A stretch of DNA of 64,000 bases from Comamonas sp009360615 (GTDB lineage: Bacteria > Pseudomonadota > Gammaproteobacteria > Burkholderiales > Burkholderiaceae_C), in NCBI RefSeq assembly GCF_035784015.1, contig NZ_JALKOW010000003.1; one strand, 5' to 3'. Made by a program: the position numbers and the translations under genes. Under the pieces are notes generated by a model that did not search any database, was not told where the DNA came from, and was given only the letters and a program-made list of their open reading frames with translations. This document shows, piece by piece, positions 48,947-58,520 of the stretch (position 1 is the stretch's first letter; every line of letters begins with the position of its first letter).

Positions 48947-50293
48947 ATGAAGTACGAGTCCGTAGGCCAATTCCTGGAAGAAGTGGCACAACGCAACCCC
49001 GGTCAGCCCGAATTCCTGCAAGCCGTCACCGAAGTGATGGAAAGCCTGTGGCCCTTCATCGAGAAGAATCCCAAGTACGCCGAGCACGCCCTGCTGGAGC
49101 GTCTGGTGGAACCCGAGCGCATCATCCAGTTCCGCGTCAGCTGGACTGACGACAAGGGACAGGTGCAGGTGAACCGCGGCTTCCGCATCCAGCACAGCAT
49201 GGCCATCGGCCCCTACAAGGGCGGCCTGCGCTTCCACCCCTCGGTCAACCAGTCCGTGCTGAAGTTCCTGGCTTTCGAGCAGACCTTCAAGAACGCACTG
49301 ACCACGCTGCCCATGGGCGGCGGCAAGGGCGGCTCCGACTTCGACCCCAAGGGCAAGAGCCCTGCAGAAGTCATGCGCTTCTGCCAGGCTTTCGTGTCCG
49401 AGCTGTTCCGCCACGTGGGTCCCGACACCGATGTGCCGGCAGGCGACATCGGCGTGGGTGGCCGCGAAGTGGGCTATATGGCCGGCATGTACAAGAAGCT
49501 GTCGAACACGGCTGCATCCGTATTCACGGGCAAGGGTCTGTCCTTTGGCGGCTCGCTGATCCGTCCCGAAGCCACCGGCTACGGCACCGTCTACTTCGCG
49601 CAGGAAATGCTGGCCACCCGCGGCCAGTCCTTCGCCGGCAAGACCGTGTCCGTGTCCGGTTCGGGCAATGTGGCCCAGTACGCCGTCGAGAAGGCCATGG
49701 AACTCGGTGCCAAGGTGGTGAGCGTGTCCGACTCCTCGGGCACCGTGTATGACGCAGCCGGTTTTACCACCGAGAAGCTGGCCGTTCTCATGGACGTGAA
49801 GAACCACAAGTACGGCCGCGTCAGCGACTACGCCAAGCTGGTTCCCGGCGTGGAATTCCTGGCTGGCAAGCGCCCCTGGTCCATCAAGGTGGATGTGGCC
49901 CTGCCCTGCGCCACGCAGAACGAACTGGATGAGGCCGATGCCAAGACCCTGATCGCCAACGGCGTGCTGTGCGTGGCCGAAGGCGCGAACATGCCCTCGA
50001 CCATCGAAGCCGCCAAGGCTTTCGAGGCCGCTGGCGTGCTGTACGCCCCCGGCAAGGCATCCAACGCTGGCGGCGTTGCCACTTCCGGCCTGGAGATGTC
50101 GCAAAACGCAGCCCGCCTGTCATGGCCTGCCGAAGAAGTGGATGCACGCCTGTTGCAGATCATGCAAGGCATCCACGCTGCCTGCGTGAAGTACGGCAAG
50201 CGCGCCGACGGCTCCGTGAGCTATATCGACGGTGCCAATATCGCCGGCTTTGTGAAGGTGGCCGATGCCATGCTGGCACAAGGCGTGATCTGA
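48947..50293 (+). CDS. gdhA: NADP-specific glutamate dehydrogenase
   Basis: A 448-residue hexameric enzyme making glutamate from 2-oxoglutarate, ammonia and NADPH. Motifs: RGFRIQHSMAIGPYKGGLRF, KNALTTLPMGGGKGGSDFDP with the catalytic lysine, PAGDIGVGGREVGYMAGMYKK, and the Rossmann fold VSVSGSGNVAQYAVEKA; the end contains GLEMSQNAARLSW. Length and these signatures match the NADP-type GdhA. Start at 48947 (MKYESVGQFLEEV). Monocistronic: it begins after the AT-rich region and ends in the hairpin at 50318. Expression is probably nitrogen-linked, but no operator could be fixed. Confidence 0.96.
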   Translation: MKYESVGQFLEEVAQRNPGQPEFLQAVTEVMESLWPFIEKNPKYAEHALLERLVEPERIIQFRVSWTDDKGQVQVNRGFRIQHSMAIGPYKGGLRFHPSVNQSVLKFLAFEQTFKNALTTLPMGGGKGGSDFDPKGKSPAEVMRFCQAFVSELFRHVGPDTDVPAGDIGVGGREVGYMAGMYKKLSNTAASVFTGKGLSFGGSLIRPEATGYGTVYFAQEMLATRGQSFAGKTVSVSGSGNVAQYAVEKAMELGAKVVSVSDSSGTVYDAAGFTTEKLAVLMDVKNHKYGRVSDYAKLVPGVEFLAGKRPWSIKVDVALPCATQNELDEADAKTLIANGVLCVAEGANMPSTIEAAKAFEAAGVLYAPGKASNAGGVATSGLEMSQNAARLSWPAEEVDARLLQIMQGIHAACVKYGKRADGSVSYIDGANIAGFVKVADAMLAQGVI

Positions 50294-50317
50294 GCGCCAG
50301 CGCTCGTCAATCGCAAG

Positions 50318-50337
50318 AAAGGCCCTTCGGGGCCTTT
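50318..50337. terminator. Terminator hairpin after gdhA
   Basis: AAAGGCCC-TTCG-GGGCCTTT forms an 8-bp stem with a stable UUCG tetraloop followed by T's. It serves gdhA and, by symmetry, the convergent ATPase gene. Confidence 0.92.
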
Positions 50338-50393
50338 TTTCACGCCTGCCGGTCCGCGTTGCGGCAGCCGCCAGTTGCTGCGCGCCCGGACCT

Positions 50394-53099
50394 CTAGGCC
50401 CGCAGGTCCGGTTTCACCCGGCGCAGCAGAAGCTTCTCGACCTCCAGCAACAGCAGCAGGACCACCCCCAGCCCCATGGCCAGCACCCCGGCCTCCAGAT
50501 CGACAGGGCGGCTGTCGAAAAGGGCCTGCATGGGCGGGGTGTAGGTGAACAGCAGTTGCGCCAGGATGACGCCGGCCACGCCCAGCAGCACCGCCGGGGT
50601 GCCCAGGACGCCGTGCAGGCTCAGCGAGGTTCCCTGCGTGTAGCGCACGCTGAACAGATAGAAGATCTCCATGATCACCAGGGCGTTGACCACGATGGTG
50701 CGAGCCAGCTCGACCGGGTCGCCCCGGCGCAGCGACCACTCGAACATGCCGAAGCAGCCCAGGGCAAACAGCAGCGAGACCAGGGCGACGCGCCACAGCA
50801 GGTAGGGCTGCAGCAGTTGCTCGTCGGGCGAGCGCGGCTTGCGCTGCATCAGCGTGGGCTCGGGTGGTTCGAAGGCCAGCGTCAGCCCGAGCGCCACGGC
50901 AGTGACCAGATTGACCCAGAGAATCTGCACCGGAGTGACGGGCAGGGACAGGCCCAGAAGAATCGCCACGACGATGACGATGGCCTGACCGCCGTTGGTC
51001 GGCAGGGTCCAGGCAATGACCTTGCGCAGGTTTTCGTAGACGGTGCGCCCTTCCTTGACGGCGGCGACGATGGTGGCGAAGTTGTCGTCGGCCAGCACCA
51101 TGCCTGCGGCCTCCTTGGCCGCGGCCGTGCCGGTGATGCCCATGGCCACGCCGATATCGGCACGCTTGAGTGCCGGTGCGTCGTTGACGCCGTCACCGGT
51201 CATGGCAATCACGCTGCGATCGGCCTGCAGGGCCTGCACCAGACGCAGCTTGTGTTCGGGGCTGGTGCGCGCGAACACCGTCGAGGCACGGGCCACATCG
51301 ATCAGCTGGGCATCGTTGAGCCCGTCCAGCTCATGGCCCGAGGTGACGCGGATGGTGTCTGCCAGCGCGAGTTCCCGGGCAATGGCGGCGGCCGTGGCAG
51401 CGTGGTCGCCGGTAATCATCTTCACGGCAATGCCGGCGCTACGGCATTCGCGCACGGCCGTCTTCGCCGAGTCGCGCGGCGGATCGATCATGCCCAGCAC
51501 GCCAAGAAGGCTGAGGTCCTTGATGTCGGCCATGTCCACGCTGTCCTTGCCGTCTGCCGGGACACGGCTGGCCAGTCCCAGCACGCGATAGCCTTTGGCA
51601 GCCAAAGCATCGATCTGCTCCAGCCAGTAGGCAGTATCCAGCGCCTGCACGCCCTCGGCGCTCTGCTGGTCTCGGCACATGGCCAGCACCTGCTCTGGAG
51701 CCCCTTTGACAAACACCACGGGAGCAGCAGCCAGCGGCCGGTGCAGCGTGACCATATAGCGGTGGACGGCATCAAACGGCACCTCGTCGAGCCGATGCCA
51801 GTCCTGACGCAGCTGATCGACATCCAGACCGGCCCGTGCTGCCAGCGTCACCAGAGCCCCCTCCATGGGGTCGCCTTCGACCGCCCAGACCTTGCCTTCG
51901 GCATGTCTGACATGGGCGTCGTTGCAAAGCGCCGCGCCTGTGGCGAAGTGCAGCAGCTGCGGATGCCGCACAGGCTCGGTCTCCTCGCCCTTCAGGCTGA
52001 AACGCCCCTGGGGCGCATAGCCCTCGCCATCTATGTCGAAGCTGGCCCCGGGCAGCACCACGGCACGCACGCTCATTTCATTGCGCGTCAGAGTACCGGT
52101 CTTGTCGGAGCAGATGACGGAGACCGCGCCCAGTGTCTCCACCGCCGGCAGATTGCGCACGATGGCATAGCGTGCGGCCATGCGCTGCACGCCAATGGCC
52201 AGCGCAATCGTCATGACCACGGGCAGGCCTTCAGGGATGGCAGATACGGCAATACCCACCACGGCGATAAAGGCGTCGGCTGTGTCGTAGCCGCGCACCC
52301 ATAGTGCGAAGCAGAACATCAGCGCGGACAGGCTCAGTATGGTGATGGTGAGCTGGCGCGCGAAGCGGTCCATGAGCCGCGTCAGCGGGGTGGCCAGTGT
52401 CTGCACCGAACCCAGCATGGTGCTGATCAGGCCCAGCTCGGTGCGCGGGCCGGTGGCCACCACCACACCCAGGCCCTGCCCGGCAGCCACCAGGGTGCCG
52501 GAATAGGCCATGGAGAAGCGGTCACCGAGCGCGGCATCGGCGGCCACCGGATCAACCGACTTGTCGACGGCGACCGATTCACCGGTCAGCATGGCTTCGT
52601 CCAGCTTCAGGCTGCTGGCGCGCAGCAGCCGCACATCGGCCGGGACGCGGTCGCCGGCTTCGAGCAGCACGCAGTCGCCGGCGACCAGTTCCTGTGCAGG
52701 CACCGCCATGCGCAAACCGTCGCGCAGGACATTGGCGCGGCTGGAAACCATGGCCTTCACGGCGTCCAGCGCCTTTTCGGCGCGGCCTTCCTGCACGAAT
52801 CCGAAGACTGCATTGATCAGCACCACTGCGAGGATCACCCCCGTATCGACCCAATGCTGCAACAGTGCGGTAACGACGGCCGAGCCCAGCAGGACATAGA
52901 TCAGCAGATTGTTGAATTGCGAGAGGAAGCGGGCCAGCATGCCGCGTGAAGCGGCGGCGGGCAAGGCATTGGGGCCCTGCTGCTGCAGGCGCTCGCGGGC
53001 CTGGTCGGAGCTCAGTCCGGCAGCAGTCGATTGCAATTGAGCGAGTACGGCATCGGTCGGCAACGCGTGCCAGGCGGCAACGCGGGTCTGTTCCTGCAT
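50394..53099 (-). CDS. P2-type cation-transporting ATPase
   Basis: A 901-residue inner-membrane P-type ATPase. An N-terminal cation-ATPase domain precedes the actuator (LDEAMLTGESVAVDKSV). Helix M4 has AVSAIPEGLPVVMTIALAIG, the phosphorylation site is CSDKTGTLTRNEM (Asp about residue 331), the nucleotide-binding region has VFVKGAPEQVL, the hinge is VIAMTGDGVNDAPALKRADIG, and there are ten likely transmembrane segments. The PEGLP in M4 and lack of CPC place it in the P2A/P2B (Ca2+ or related Na+/K+ or Mn2+) group, not heavy-metal P1B. Start at 53099. It is divergent from the Bug gene at 53530; no coregulated gene is evident. Confidence 0.92.
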   Translation of the reverse strand: MQEQTRVAAWHALPTDAVLAQLQSTAAGLSSDQARERLQQQGPNALPAAASRGMLARFLSQFNNLLIYVLLGSAVVTALLQHWVDTGVILAVVLINAVFGFVQEGRAEKALDAVKAMVSSRANVLRDGLRMAVPAQELVAGDCVLLEAGDRVPADVRLLRASSLKLDEAMLTGESVAVDKSVDPVAADAALGDRFSMAYSGTLVAAGQGLGVVVATGPRTELGLISTMLGSVQTLATPLTRLMDRFARQLTITILSLSALMFCFALWVRGYDTADAFIAVVGIAVSAIPEGLPVVMTIALAIGVQRMAARYAIVRNLPAVETLGAVSVICSDKTGTLTRNEMSVRAVVLPGASFDIDGEGYAPQGRFSLKGEETEPVRHPQLLHFATGAALCNDAHVRHAEGKVWAVEGDPMEGALVTLAARAGLDVDQLRQDWHRLDEVPFDAVHRYMVTLHRPLAAAPVVFVKGAPEQVLAMCRDQQSAEGVQALDTAYWLEQIDALAAKGYRVLGLASRVPADGKDSVDMADIKDLSLLGVLGMIDPPRDSAKTAVRECRSAGIAVKMITGDHAATAAAIARELALADTIRVTSGHELDGLNDAQLIDVARASTVFARTSPEHKLRLVQALQADRSVIAMTGDGVNDAPALKRADIGVAMGITGTAAAKEAAGMVLADDNFATIVAAVKEGRTVYENLRKVIAWTLPTNGGQAIVIVVAILLGLSLPVTPVQILWVNLVTAVALGLTLAFEPPEPTLMQRKPRSPDEQLLQPYLLWRVALVSLLFALGCFGMFEWSLRRGDPVELARTIVVNALVIMEIFYLFSVRYTQGTSLSLHGVLGTPAVLLGVAGVILAQLLFTYTPPMQALFDSRPVDLEAGVLAMGLGVVLLLLLEVEKLLLRRVKPDLRA

Positions 53100-53529
53100 C
53101 TGAGACTCCCTGACGATTCAACTGAAACGCTTGTGAGCCGGATCTGCGCCCGGTTGGCTTGACGCTTGCATGGTATGCGCTTGAAACGCTTTGCAACCGA
53201 CTATATGCAGGATTTTCGATAGCTCGATGGCTGCCTGGGACTGTCTCGTGCCGCCTGCCAGCACGGTTGCAAGGGCTGGTTTTCTGGCGGTTCTGCAGGA
53301 CGGTTCGACTGCTGACCAGAGCTTCACCGCCCAGGGCAGCGGCAGCGAATTCTGAACTTGCAAGCCTCCCGGATCAGGCTTTGCGGCCGGGCACGAGCTG
53401 GAAATCATGCGAACTGCTGGTTTTCATGGATTCTTTCTTGGCGTCGATTTCATGACAATTCGTTTAATTTTGTTGAGCAATTCAACATCAATCACCGAAT
53501 CAACCTCAGCCACACTTCTGTGGAACCCC
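53100..53529. other. Intergenic region between divergent ATPase and Bug receptor genes
   Basis: 430 bases with no supported gene. It contains an AT-richer stretch near 53450-53520. The in-frame extension of the Bug protein back to 53407 is not used because the signal peptide starts at 53530. Promoters for both genes should lie here. Confidence 0.55.
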
Positions 53530-54522
53530 ATGAATCCAGATCGCGCCTTTCTTTCCCGCCGCCTTTGCATCGCCTGTGCCATGACCAGCCTGTTCACCGT
53601 CGCGGCGCAGGCACAGGATGCCTATCCCAGCAAGCCCATCCGCATCGTGATTGGCTATGCTCCGGGCGGCTCGGTCGACATGGTCGGTCGCGTGGTCGGG
53701 GACATACTGGCCAGGCAGTTGAACGCCACCGTGGTGGTGGAGAACGTGCCGGGTGCCGCGGGCGTGGTGGGAGCGCAGCGCGTGGTCTCAGCCAAGCCCG
53801 ATGGCTACACCTTGCTGGCCGGCTCCAGCAACGAAATGGCGGGCACCAAATTTGTGAATGCGGCGCAAAAGTACGATCCGGCAGCGGACCTGACTCCGGT
53901 GAGCCTGACGGCCCTGGCCCCCAACCTCTGGGTGGCCGGAGCGCATGTCCCCGTCAAGACCGTGGATGACTTCGTCAAGCTGGCCAAGGCCCATCCCGGC
54001 AAATACAGCTACGGCAGCCCCGGCATTGGCTCGACACCGCATTTCTCGGGCGAACTGATCAAGAAGACTGCGGGCGTTTACCTGGTTCACATCCCCTACA
54101 AGGGATCTCCTGCCATGACCAGCGATCTGGGCGGCGGGAATCTGGACTTCGCCATCCTCTCGCCCACCGCTGCCGCCCCGCTGGCGCAGTCCGGAAAGAT
54201 CAGGATTCTGGGCGCCACCACGGCCACCCGCATCGCCACGCTCAAGGAGATTCCGGCGCTGGCAGAACATCCCGCGCTCAAGGGCTATGCCTTGAGCGGC
54301 TGGTTCGCCCTGGCCGCCCCCAAGGGTCTGCCTCCGGAAGTGCTGGCCAAGCTGCAAAAGGCAATACAGGCAGGTCTTGCCGACCCGGCCATCCGCCAGA
54401 AGCTGGAAGCCGCGGGAACCCCGCCTGCCAAGGGCAATGAAAGCCTTGCCCAGGTGATGCGCACAGACATGGACAAATACGCCGAGCTGGTGAAGTTCGC
54501 AAGGATCAGCGCAGACAACTAA
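53530..54522 (+). CDS. Bug/TctC-family periplasmic solute-binding protein 3
   Basis: A 330-residue receptor. Start at 53530 (MNPDRAFLSRRLCIACAMTS), giving a signal peptide ending TVAAQA-QD. Family segments: YPSKPIRIVIGYAPGGSVDMVGRVVGDIL, VVVENVPGAAGVVGAQRVVS, LVHIPYKGSPAMTSDLGGG and GWFALAAPKGLPPEVLAKL. It is an orphan without TctA/TctB neighbours, as are the other three receptors in this window. Its 3' end carries an 11-bp tandem duplication that spans the stop codon (54519-54540). The ligand is unknown. Confidence 0.92.
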   Translation: MNPDRAFLSRRLCIACAMTSLFTVAAQAQDAYPSKPIRIVIGYAPGGSVDMVGRVVGDILARQLNATVVVENVPGAAGVVGAQRVVSAKPDGYTLLAGSSNEMAGTKFVNAAQKYDPAADLTPVSLTALAPNLWVAGAHVPVKTVDDFVKLAKAHPGKYSYGSPGIGSTPHFSGELIKKTAGVYLVHIPYKGSPAMTSDLGGGNLDFAILSPTAAAPLAQSGKIRILGATTATRIATLKEIPALAEHPALKGYALSGWFALAAPKGLPPEVLAKLQKAIQAGLADPAIRQKLEAAGTPPAKGNESLAQVMRTDMDKYAELVKFARISADN

Positions 54523-54711
54523 AGCGGCGCTAAAGCGGCGGCCTGCGACGCCAGGCGCCTTCCCGCCCGGATGCTTTTGTGTCATGGCACCCGGGCTGGT
54601 TTTCGGTGGCCCTTCGACTAGGGCTGCCCCCATGGCATTGCGGCACGCCTTCCCGGTACAAGTGACAGGCTTCACCACTTGTCTCCGTCAAAAACCTTGG
54701 AGGGTCATTTC

Positions 54712-55164
54712 ATGTCCTTGATTCGCCGCGCCAGCTTTTCCAGCCTGCTTTGCAGCAGCGCCTTCATGCTGTTCAGCCAGAGCGCCCTGGCCCAGGCGGG
54801 TATGCCCCAGCCGGGTGCGGCCCAGCCAGGTGTGGCCCAGACCGGAGGCCTGTCCCGGACCATGGTCGGCAAGGCCGATGTGTCGGTACCGGGCCGCGAA
54901 GCCGTGGTGGCCAAGGTGGAGGTTGCCCCCGGCTCGCGCGCGGGCCGCCATACCCACCCCGGCGACGAGATCAGCTATATCAGCGAGGGCGAGGTCGATC
55001 TGCTGATCGACGGCCAGCCGCCGCGCACGCTCAAGGCCGGCGAGAGCTTTATCGTTCCGGCTGGCGTGATTCATGACGCGCACAATGCCGGCAATGGCAC
55101 GGTCAGGCTGATTGGCGTGTATGTGGTGGAGAAGGGCAAGCCGCTGGCCACGCCGGCCCCCTGA
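54712..55164 (+). CDS. Exported cupin-domain protein
   Basis: A 150-residue secreted single-cupin protein. The signal peptide (SLLCSSAFMLFSQSALAQ) is followed by a P/Q/G/A linker with near repeats (QPGAAQPGVAQTGG). The cupin barrel shows metal ligands in GRHTHPGDEISYISEGE (H-x-H, E) and the second motif GESFIVPAGVIHDAHNAG (H). Relatives include quercetinase-like and small periplasmic proteins of unknown substrate. Start at 54712, set by GGAGGG seven bases upstream. It is 189 bases after the Bug gene, so an operon is uncertain. Confidence 0.88.
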   Translation: MSLIRRASFSSLLCSSAFMLFSQSALAQAGMPQPGAAQPGVAQTGGLSRTMVGKADVSVPGREAVVAKVEVAPGSRAGRHTHPGDEISYISEGEVDLLIDGQPPRTLKAGESFIVPAGVIHDAHNAGNGTVRLIGVYVVEKGKPLATPAP

Positions 55165-55701
55165 GCGCCGCACGGCGGTGATCAGCAGCGCAGCGGCACG
55201 GCATCCATGTTCCGTCCTGGTCGAATCCTTATCCTTGGCGGCATGCACGGTGTCAGAACGCTATCGCGGGACTCTCGCCGCCTGCATCACGGCTCCCGGG
55301 TTCCCGGCAGCGTACGCCACTGCGCACCGCACGCGGATATTGCGCGGCAGCCGTGGACGGAGCCTGTCTGCCGACGCCGCGCGGGTTCCAGGCGAGCGCC
55401 CCGGTGCCTGGCGCAGCCATAGCGCAGGCGGCCCGTATGCGCCCCGTCAGCGAGGAAGACCTGCGGAACGCCTCGGGAGCAGTGCCGGGCGTCCTCTTCT
55501 CAGACCCGCTCGACCCGATTCCCCCGGCTTTCCCCGACCCACAGGAGATGCCTGAGAATCCCCCCTGCGACAATTCGGCTCGTGTGGCGCCATTGCCTTG
55601 CAATGCCCTGTCCTTCGGCGTGCCGGCCATACGCTCCCGCGCATGGATTCCGGCCAGCGGTCTCTCGCACGGGGGCGCCTGCGCCGGTACATTCATCGTC
55701 C
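55165..55701. other. Intergenic region between cupin and GGDEF genes
   Basis: 537 bases. Reading frames cross it on several strands, but all have arginine-rich, low-information translations typical of GC-rich shadows, and none has a recognisable domain or RBS. I saw no RNA gene or clear terminator. The GGDEF promoter should lie in its right part. Confidence 0.5.
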
Positions 55702-56868
55702 ATGGCTCTCGACCCCTTCACCCTGCTCGTCCTCACCTCGGCCATGGCTGCCGCCTCGGCGCTGTACCTGGCCTCCGAATGGACCAGTGTACGAGAACGC
55801 TCGCTGATCCTCTGGAGCGCCGGGTTTGCCATCATCGCCGTGGGCTGCGTGCTGGCCCTGCTGCGCTCGCGCGGCCATGTGCTGTTCGGCATCTGGTTTC
55901 CCAACGGCATGCTGATCGCCGCCCACTGGCTGTTCCTGGCCGGCGTCGCCGGATTCACACATACCCGGCTGCCGCGCGCCTGGTGGCTGCTGGTCGTCGT
56001 CTGGCTGGCGGTGCTGTTTCTGCCCGAAGGCCCCTGGTGGTCCCGGGCGATGCTAGGCATACAGTCGCTGCTCATCGCCATCATCACCTTGCGCGCCGGC
56101 CTGCTTCTGCGCCCGCAGGACGGTACGCTGAGCGTGGGGGCAGCGCAGCTGCGCTTCGTGCTGCTGGCGCACGGACTGTTCTACCTGCTCAAGGCCGCCT
56201 CGCCCGTGGTCCTGGACACTTTTGTCCACCTGGCCGGCTTTCGCGGCACCGTGATCCTGGTCTCGCTGGTGGAAGGAGCGATGGCCATCATGCTGCTCGC
56301 AATGTCCATGATCGGCACCGAGCGCCATCGCCGCGAGGAACGCATTGCCCAGATCGCCGCCCGGGATCCGCTGACGGCCCTGGATAACCGTCGCGCGCTC
56401 TATCTGCGCGCTCCGGAGCGGCTCAAGCAGGCCTCGCCGGCCAGTCCTGGCGCCCTGCTGCTGATAGACATAGACCACTTCAAGCAGGTCAACGACCTGC
56501 ACGGTCACGATGCCGGAGACCGTCTGCTGGTCACCCTTGCCGACCTCATCCGCAGCGCGCTGCCTCACGGCGCGCTGGCCGCGAGGCTGGGCGGTGACGA
56601 GTTCGTGATACTGCTGAGCGGCGCCTCCGGTGCCGCCGCTCAGGCACTGGGCCGGGACCTGCGCGAAGCGTTCGCGCAGCAGGCGCGCACGCTGTTCGCA
56701 ACGCCGGAGCCGGTCTCACTGAGCATCGGCGCCTCCCTGTTCGATCAGCCCGACATGGAGCTGTCGCACTGGCTCAAGCGGGCCGACGAGGCCCTCTACG
56801 CATCGAAGCGCAAGGGGCGAGACCGGATGGAGCTCACCCCGTTTCCCTCTGCACCGCAGCACGAATGA
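55702..56868 (+). CDS. Membrane-anchored diguanylate cyclase (GGDEF)
   Basis: A 388-residue inner-membrane enzyme. Six or so hydrophobic segments cover residues 1-195 (MALDPFTLLVLTSAMAAASA and later). A short linker (AARDPLTALDNRRALY) leads to the GGDEF domain with the active-site motif LGGDEFVIL, LLIDIDHFKQVNDLHGHDAGD and ADEALYASKRKGRDR. The catalytic Gly-Gly-Asp-Glu-Phe is intact, so c-di-GMP synthesis is expected. No RxxD inhibitory site is obvious just before GGDEF. Start at 55702 (MALDPF), since upstream codons encode no family residues. No EAL or sensor domain is fused. Confidence 0.93.
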   Translation: MALDPFTLLVLTSAMAAASALYLASEWTSVRERSLILWSAGFAIIAVGCVLALLRSRGHVLFGIWFPNGMLIAAHWLFLAGVAGFTHTRLPRAWWLLVVVWLAVLFLPEGPWWSRAMLGIQSLLIAIITLRAGLLLRPQDGTLSVGAAQLRFVLLAHGLFYLLKAASPVVLDTFVHLAGFRGTVILVSLVEGAMAIMLLAMSMIGTERHRREERIAQIAARDPLTALDNRRALYLRAPERLKQASPASPGALLLIDIDHFKQVNDLHGHDAGDRLLVTLADLIRSALPHGALAARLGGDEFVILLSGASGAAAQALGRDLREAFAQQARTLFATPEPVSLSIGASLFDQPDMELSHWLKRADEALYASKRKGRDRMELTPFPSAPQHE

Positions 56869-57078
56869 TTCCCCGGCCCCGGCAAACGCCGATGTCCGTC
56901 ACGTGCTGCAGGGTACGGCGGGGTCCCGCCAGGATCTCTCCAGATCGCCCCGGAGGCTTGCGAGACAGCCGTGCGGGCACACATCCGGCAATGTACGAGG
57001 CCATGTGAAACGGTGCCGGAGGCCCGCGCCCCGTATCAGGGCCTATGCGCCATCCCGACTTTTGTACGATCATGCTCC

Positions 57079-57444
57079 ATGAAGCACACCATGATCGCCT
57101 TGCTGCTGTCTGCAGTCAGCGCCTTGAGCCTTGCCGCATCGCCCGCACCTGGGGCCACTCAGGAGATCGAGCACCTGATCGGCCATCTCGAAAACTCGGG
57201 CTGCGAGTTCCAGCGCAACGGCAGCTGGCATGACAGCCACAAGGCCGCCGAGCATCTGCGCAGCAAATACGACTATCTGCTCAAAAAGGGCTGGGTGGAG
57301 ACGGCCGAGGACTTCATTGCCCGCGCAGGCACGCAAAGCAGCATCAGCCAAAAGCCCTATCTGGTGCGCTGCAGCGGCAAGGAAGCTGAATCCAGCGCCA
57401 GCTGGCTGCAGGCCGAACTCAAGCGCTACCGCAGCCGCCAGTAG
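57079..57444 (+). CDS. DUF5329 family protein
   Basis: A 121-residue secreted protein. Signal peptide MKHTMIALLLSAVSALSLAA, then QEIEHLIGHLENSGCEFQRNGSWHDSHKAAEHLRSKY and YLLKKGWVETAEDFIARAGTQSS, with the paired cysteines in SGCEF and VRCSG (probable disulfide). This matches the DUF5329 pattern I recall; its role is unknown. Start at 57079, where the signal peptide begins; the longer frame from 56971 has no RBS. The 210 bases before it hold no other gene. It ends 16 bases before the convergent gene. Confidence 0.8.
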   Translation: MKHTMIALLLSAVSALSLAASPAPGATQEIEHLIGHLENSGCEFQRNGSWHDSHKAAEHLRSKYDYLLKKGWVETAEDFIARAGTQSSISQKPYLVRCSGKEAESSASWLQAELKRYRSRQ

Positions 57445-57460
57445 CGCTCAGCGGCTCGCC

Positions 57461-58336
57461 TCAGCCCGCACGCTTGACGGCCGCATCGCACCAGCGCTGC
57501 GCCACCTGGGGCGAGGTGCTGCAGACGGCATCGTGCGTGACCGTGGTCACGGCGCGCTCCAGCAGCTGGATATCGGCTTCGTGCTGGCGTGCCACATGCG
57601 GGTCTTCGAAGAAGATGGCGCGGTGGCAGCGCTTTTCCAGCACCAGATCGGCAATCTGCGCATCGCCCCCCAGCGGGCCGCTGTTGTAACGATCCACCCA
57701 GGGCTTGTCGGCAGGCCAGCCCTTGCTCCAGGCCATCTCGTTGAGCTTCTGACCCGTGGTGCCCGTGCCCACGCGGCGGCGGTAGCGGCTGAGCAGCTCG
57801 AAGTTGCGCGCAGCAAAGTCCAGCATGGTGGGCTTCATGGCATCGTGGGCGATCAGCGCCAGCGTCTGGTTCTCATAGTCGTGAAAACGGTCGGCATGGC
57901 GGTCACGCACCAGACCGGCGTGAATGCGCTCCATCTCGATCCAGTCCCGCGTGGAGGCGACGGTGGAAAGAAAAGGCTTGCCGTGAATCACGCACTGGCG
58001 CTTCAAGGCCAGGGCTTCGGGGAAGATGGACGAGGGGTCCACCGGGTCCATCAGGTAAATGGCGCCATCGAGAGTGCGCTCGTCCCCCTCCATGCCGACC
58101 ACCTCGGCCACCAGCCTCATGAGACCGCCCTCGCGGCCATAGGGGTAGCGCACCAGACCTTTGTAGCCCTGGAGCATGCTCGCCGCCGTGATGGCGTCAT
58201 AGGTGCGGCCTACGGTATGAAAGCCCAGCTTGAGCTCGCGAATCCCGGCCTCGCAGGCGCGCAGCAGGGCAAACAGCGCCGCATCCTCGGTTTGGTGGTG
58301 GAGTTTGTTGGCGGCAAGACCCAGGCAGATCGGCAT
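57461..58336 (-). CDS. Methylglyoxal-synthase-like protein with duplicated MGS domain
   Basis: A 291-residue protein, twice the size of normal methylglyoxal synthase (about 150). Residues 155-290 match MgsA in order: LIAHDAMKP (His164), VGTGTTG, SGPLGGDAQIADL (catalytic Asp225), IFFEDPHVARQHEAD (His252, Asp255). Those residues form the MgsA active site that turns dihydroxyacetone phosphate into methylglyoxal. Residues 1-140 look like a second, degenerate copy (LGLAANKLHH, IYLMDPVDP, KPFLSTVAST), without GGD. So the C-domain is probably active; the N-domain may regulate. The start at 58336 begins directly with MPICLGLAANK. Monocistronic as far as seen. Confidence 0.85.
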   Translation of the reverse strand: MPICLGLAANKLHHQTEDAALFALLRACEAGIRELKLGFHTVGRTYDAITAASMLQGYKGLVRYPYGREGGLMRLVAEVVGMEGDERTLDGAIYLMDPVDPSSIFPEALALKRQCVIHGKPFLSTVASTRDWIEMERIHAGLVRDRHADRFHDYENQTLALIAHDAMKPTMLDFAARNFELLSRYRRRVGTGTTGQKLNEMAWSKGWPADKPWVDRYNSGPLGGDAQIADLVLEKRCHRAIFFEDPHVARQHEADIQLLERAVTTVTHDAVCSTSPQVAQRWCDAAVKRAG

Positions 58337-58520
58337 AGTGAACTAATCCTTCAGACAAGCTTCAAACGTTCGCAAACTCTGTGCAACCCGCTATGCATCT
58401 GCGATTTGAAGCACCTGCAAGAATATCGCCAATTCATGCCCTCCAGATGACTGGGACCGGGTCAGACAGCCATACTTGCACAGCACTTGACAGCCGCCCT
58501 CTTCCATCGCTCTCCTTCCC

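Noticed and set aside
55353..56387. A 344-codon frame running from the gap into the GGDEF gene
   Set aside because: It overlaps the GGDEF gene in another frame and has no domain; the gap part alone shows no coding signal.
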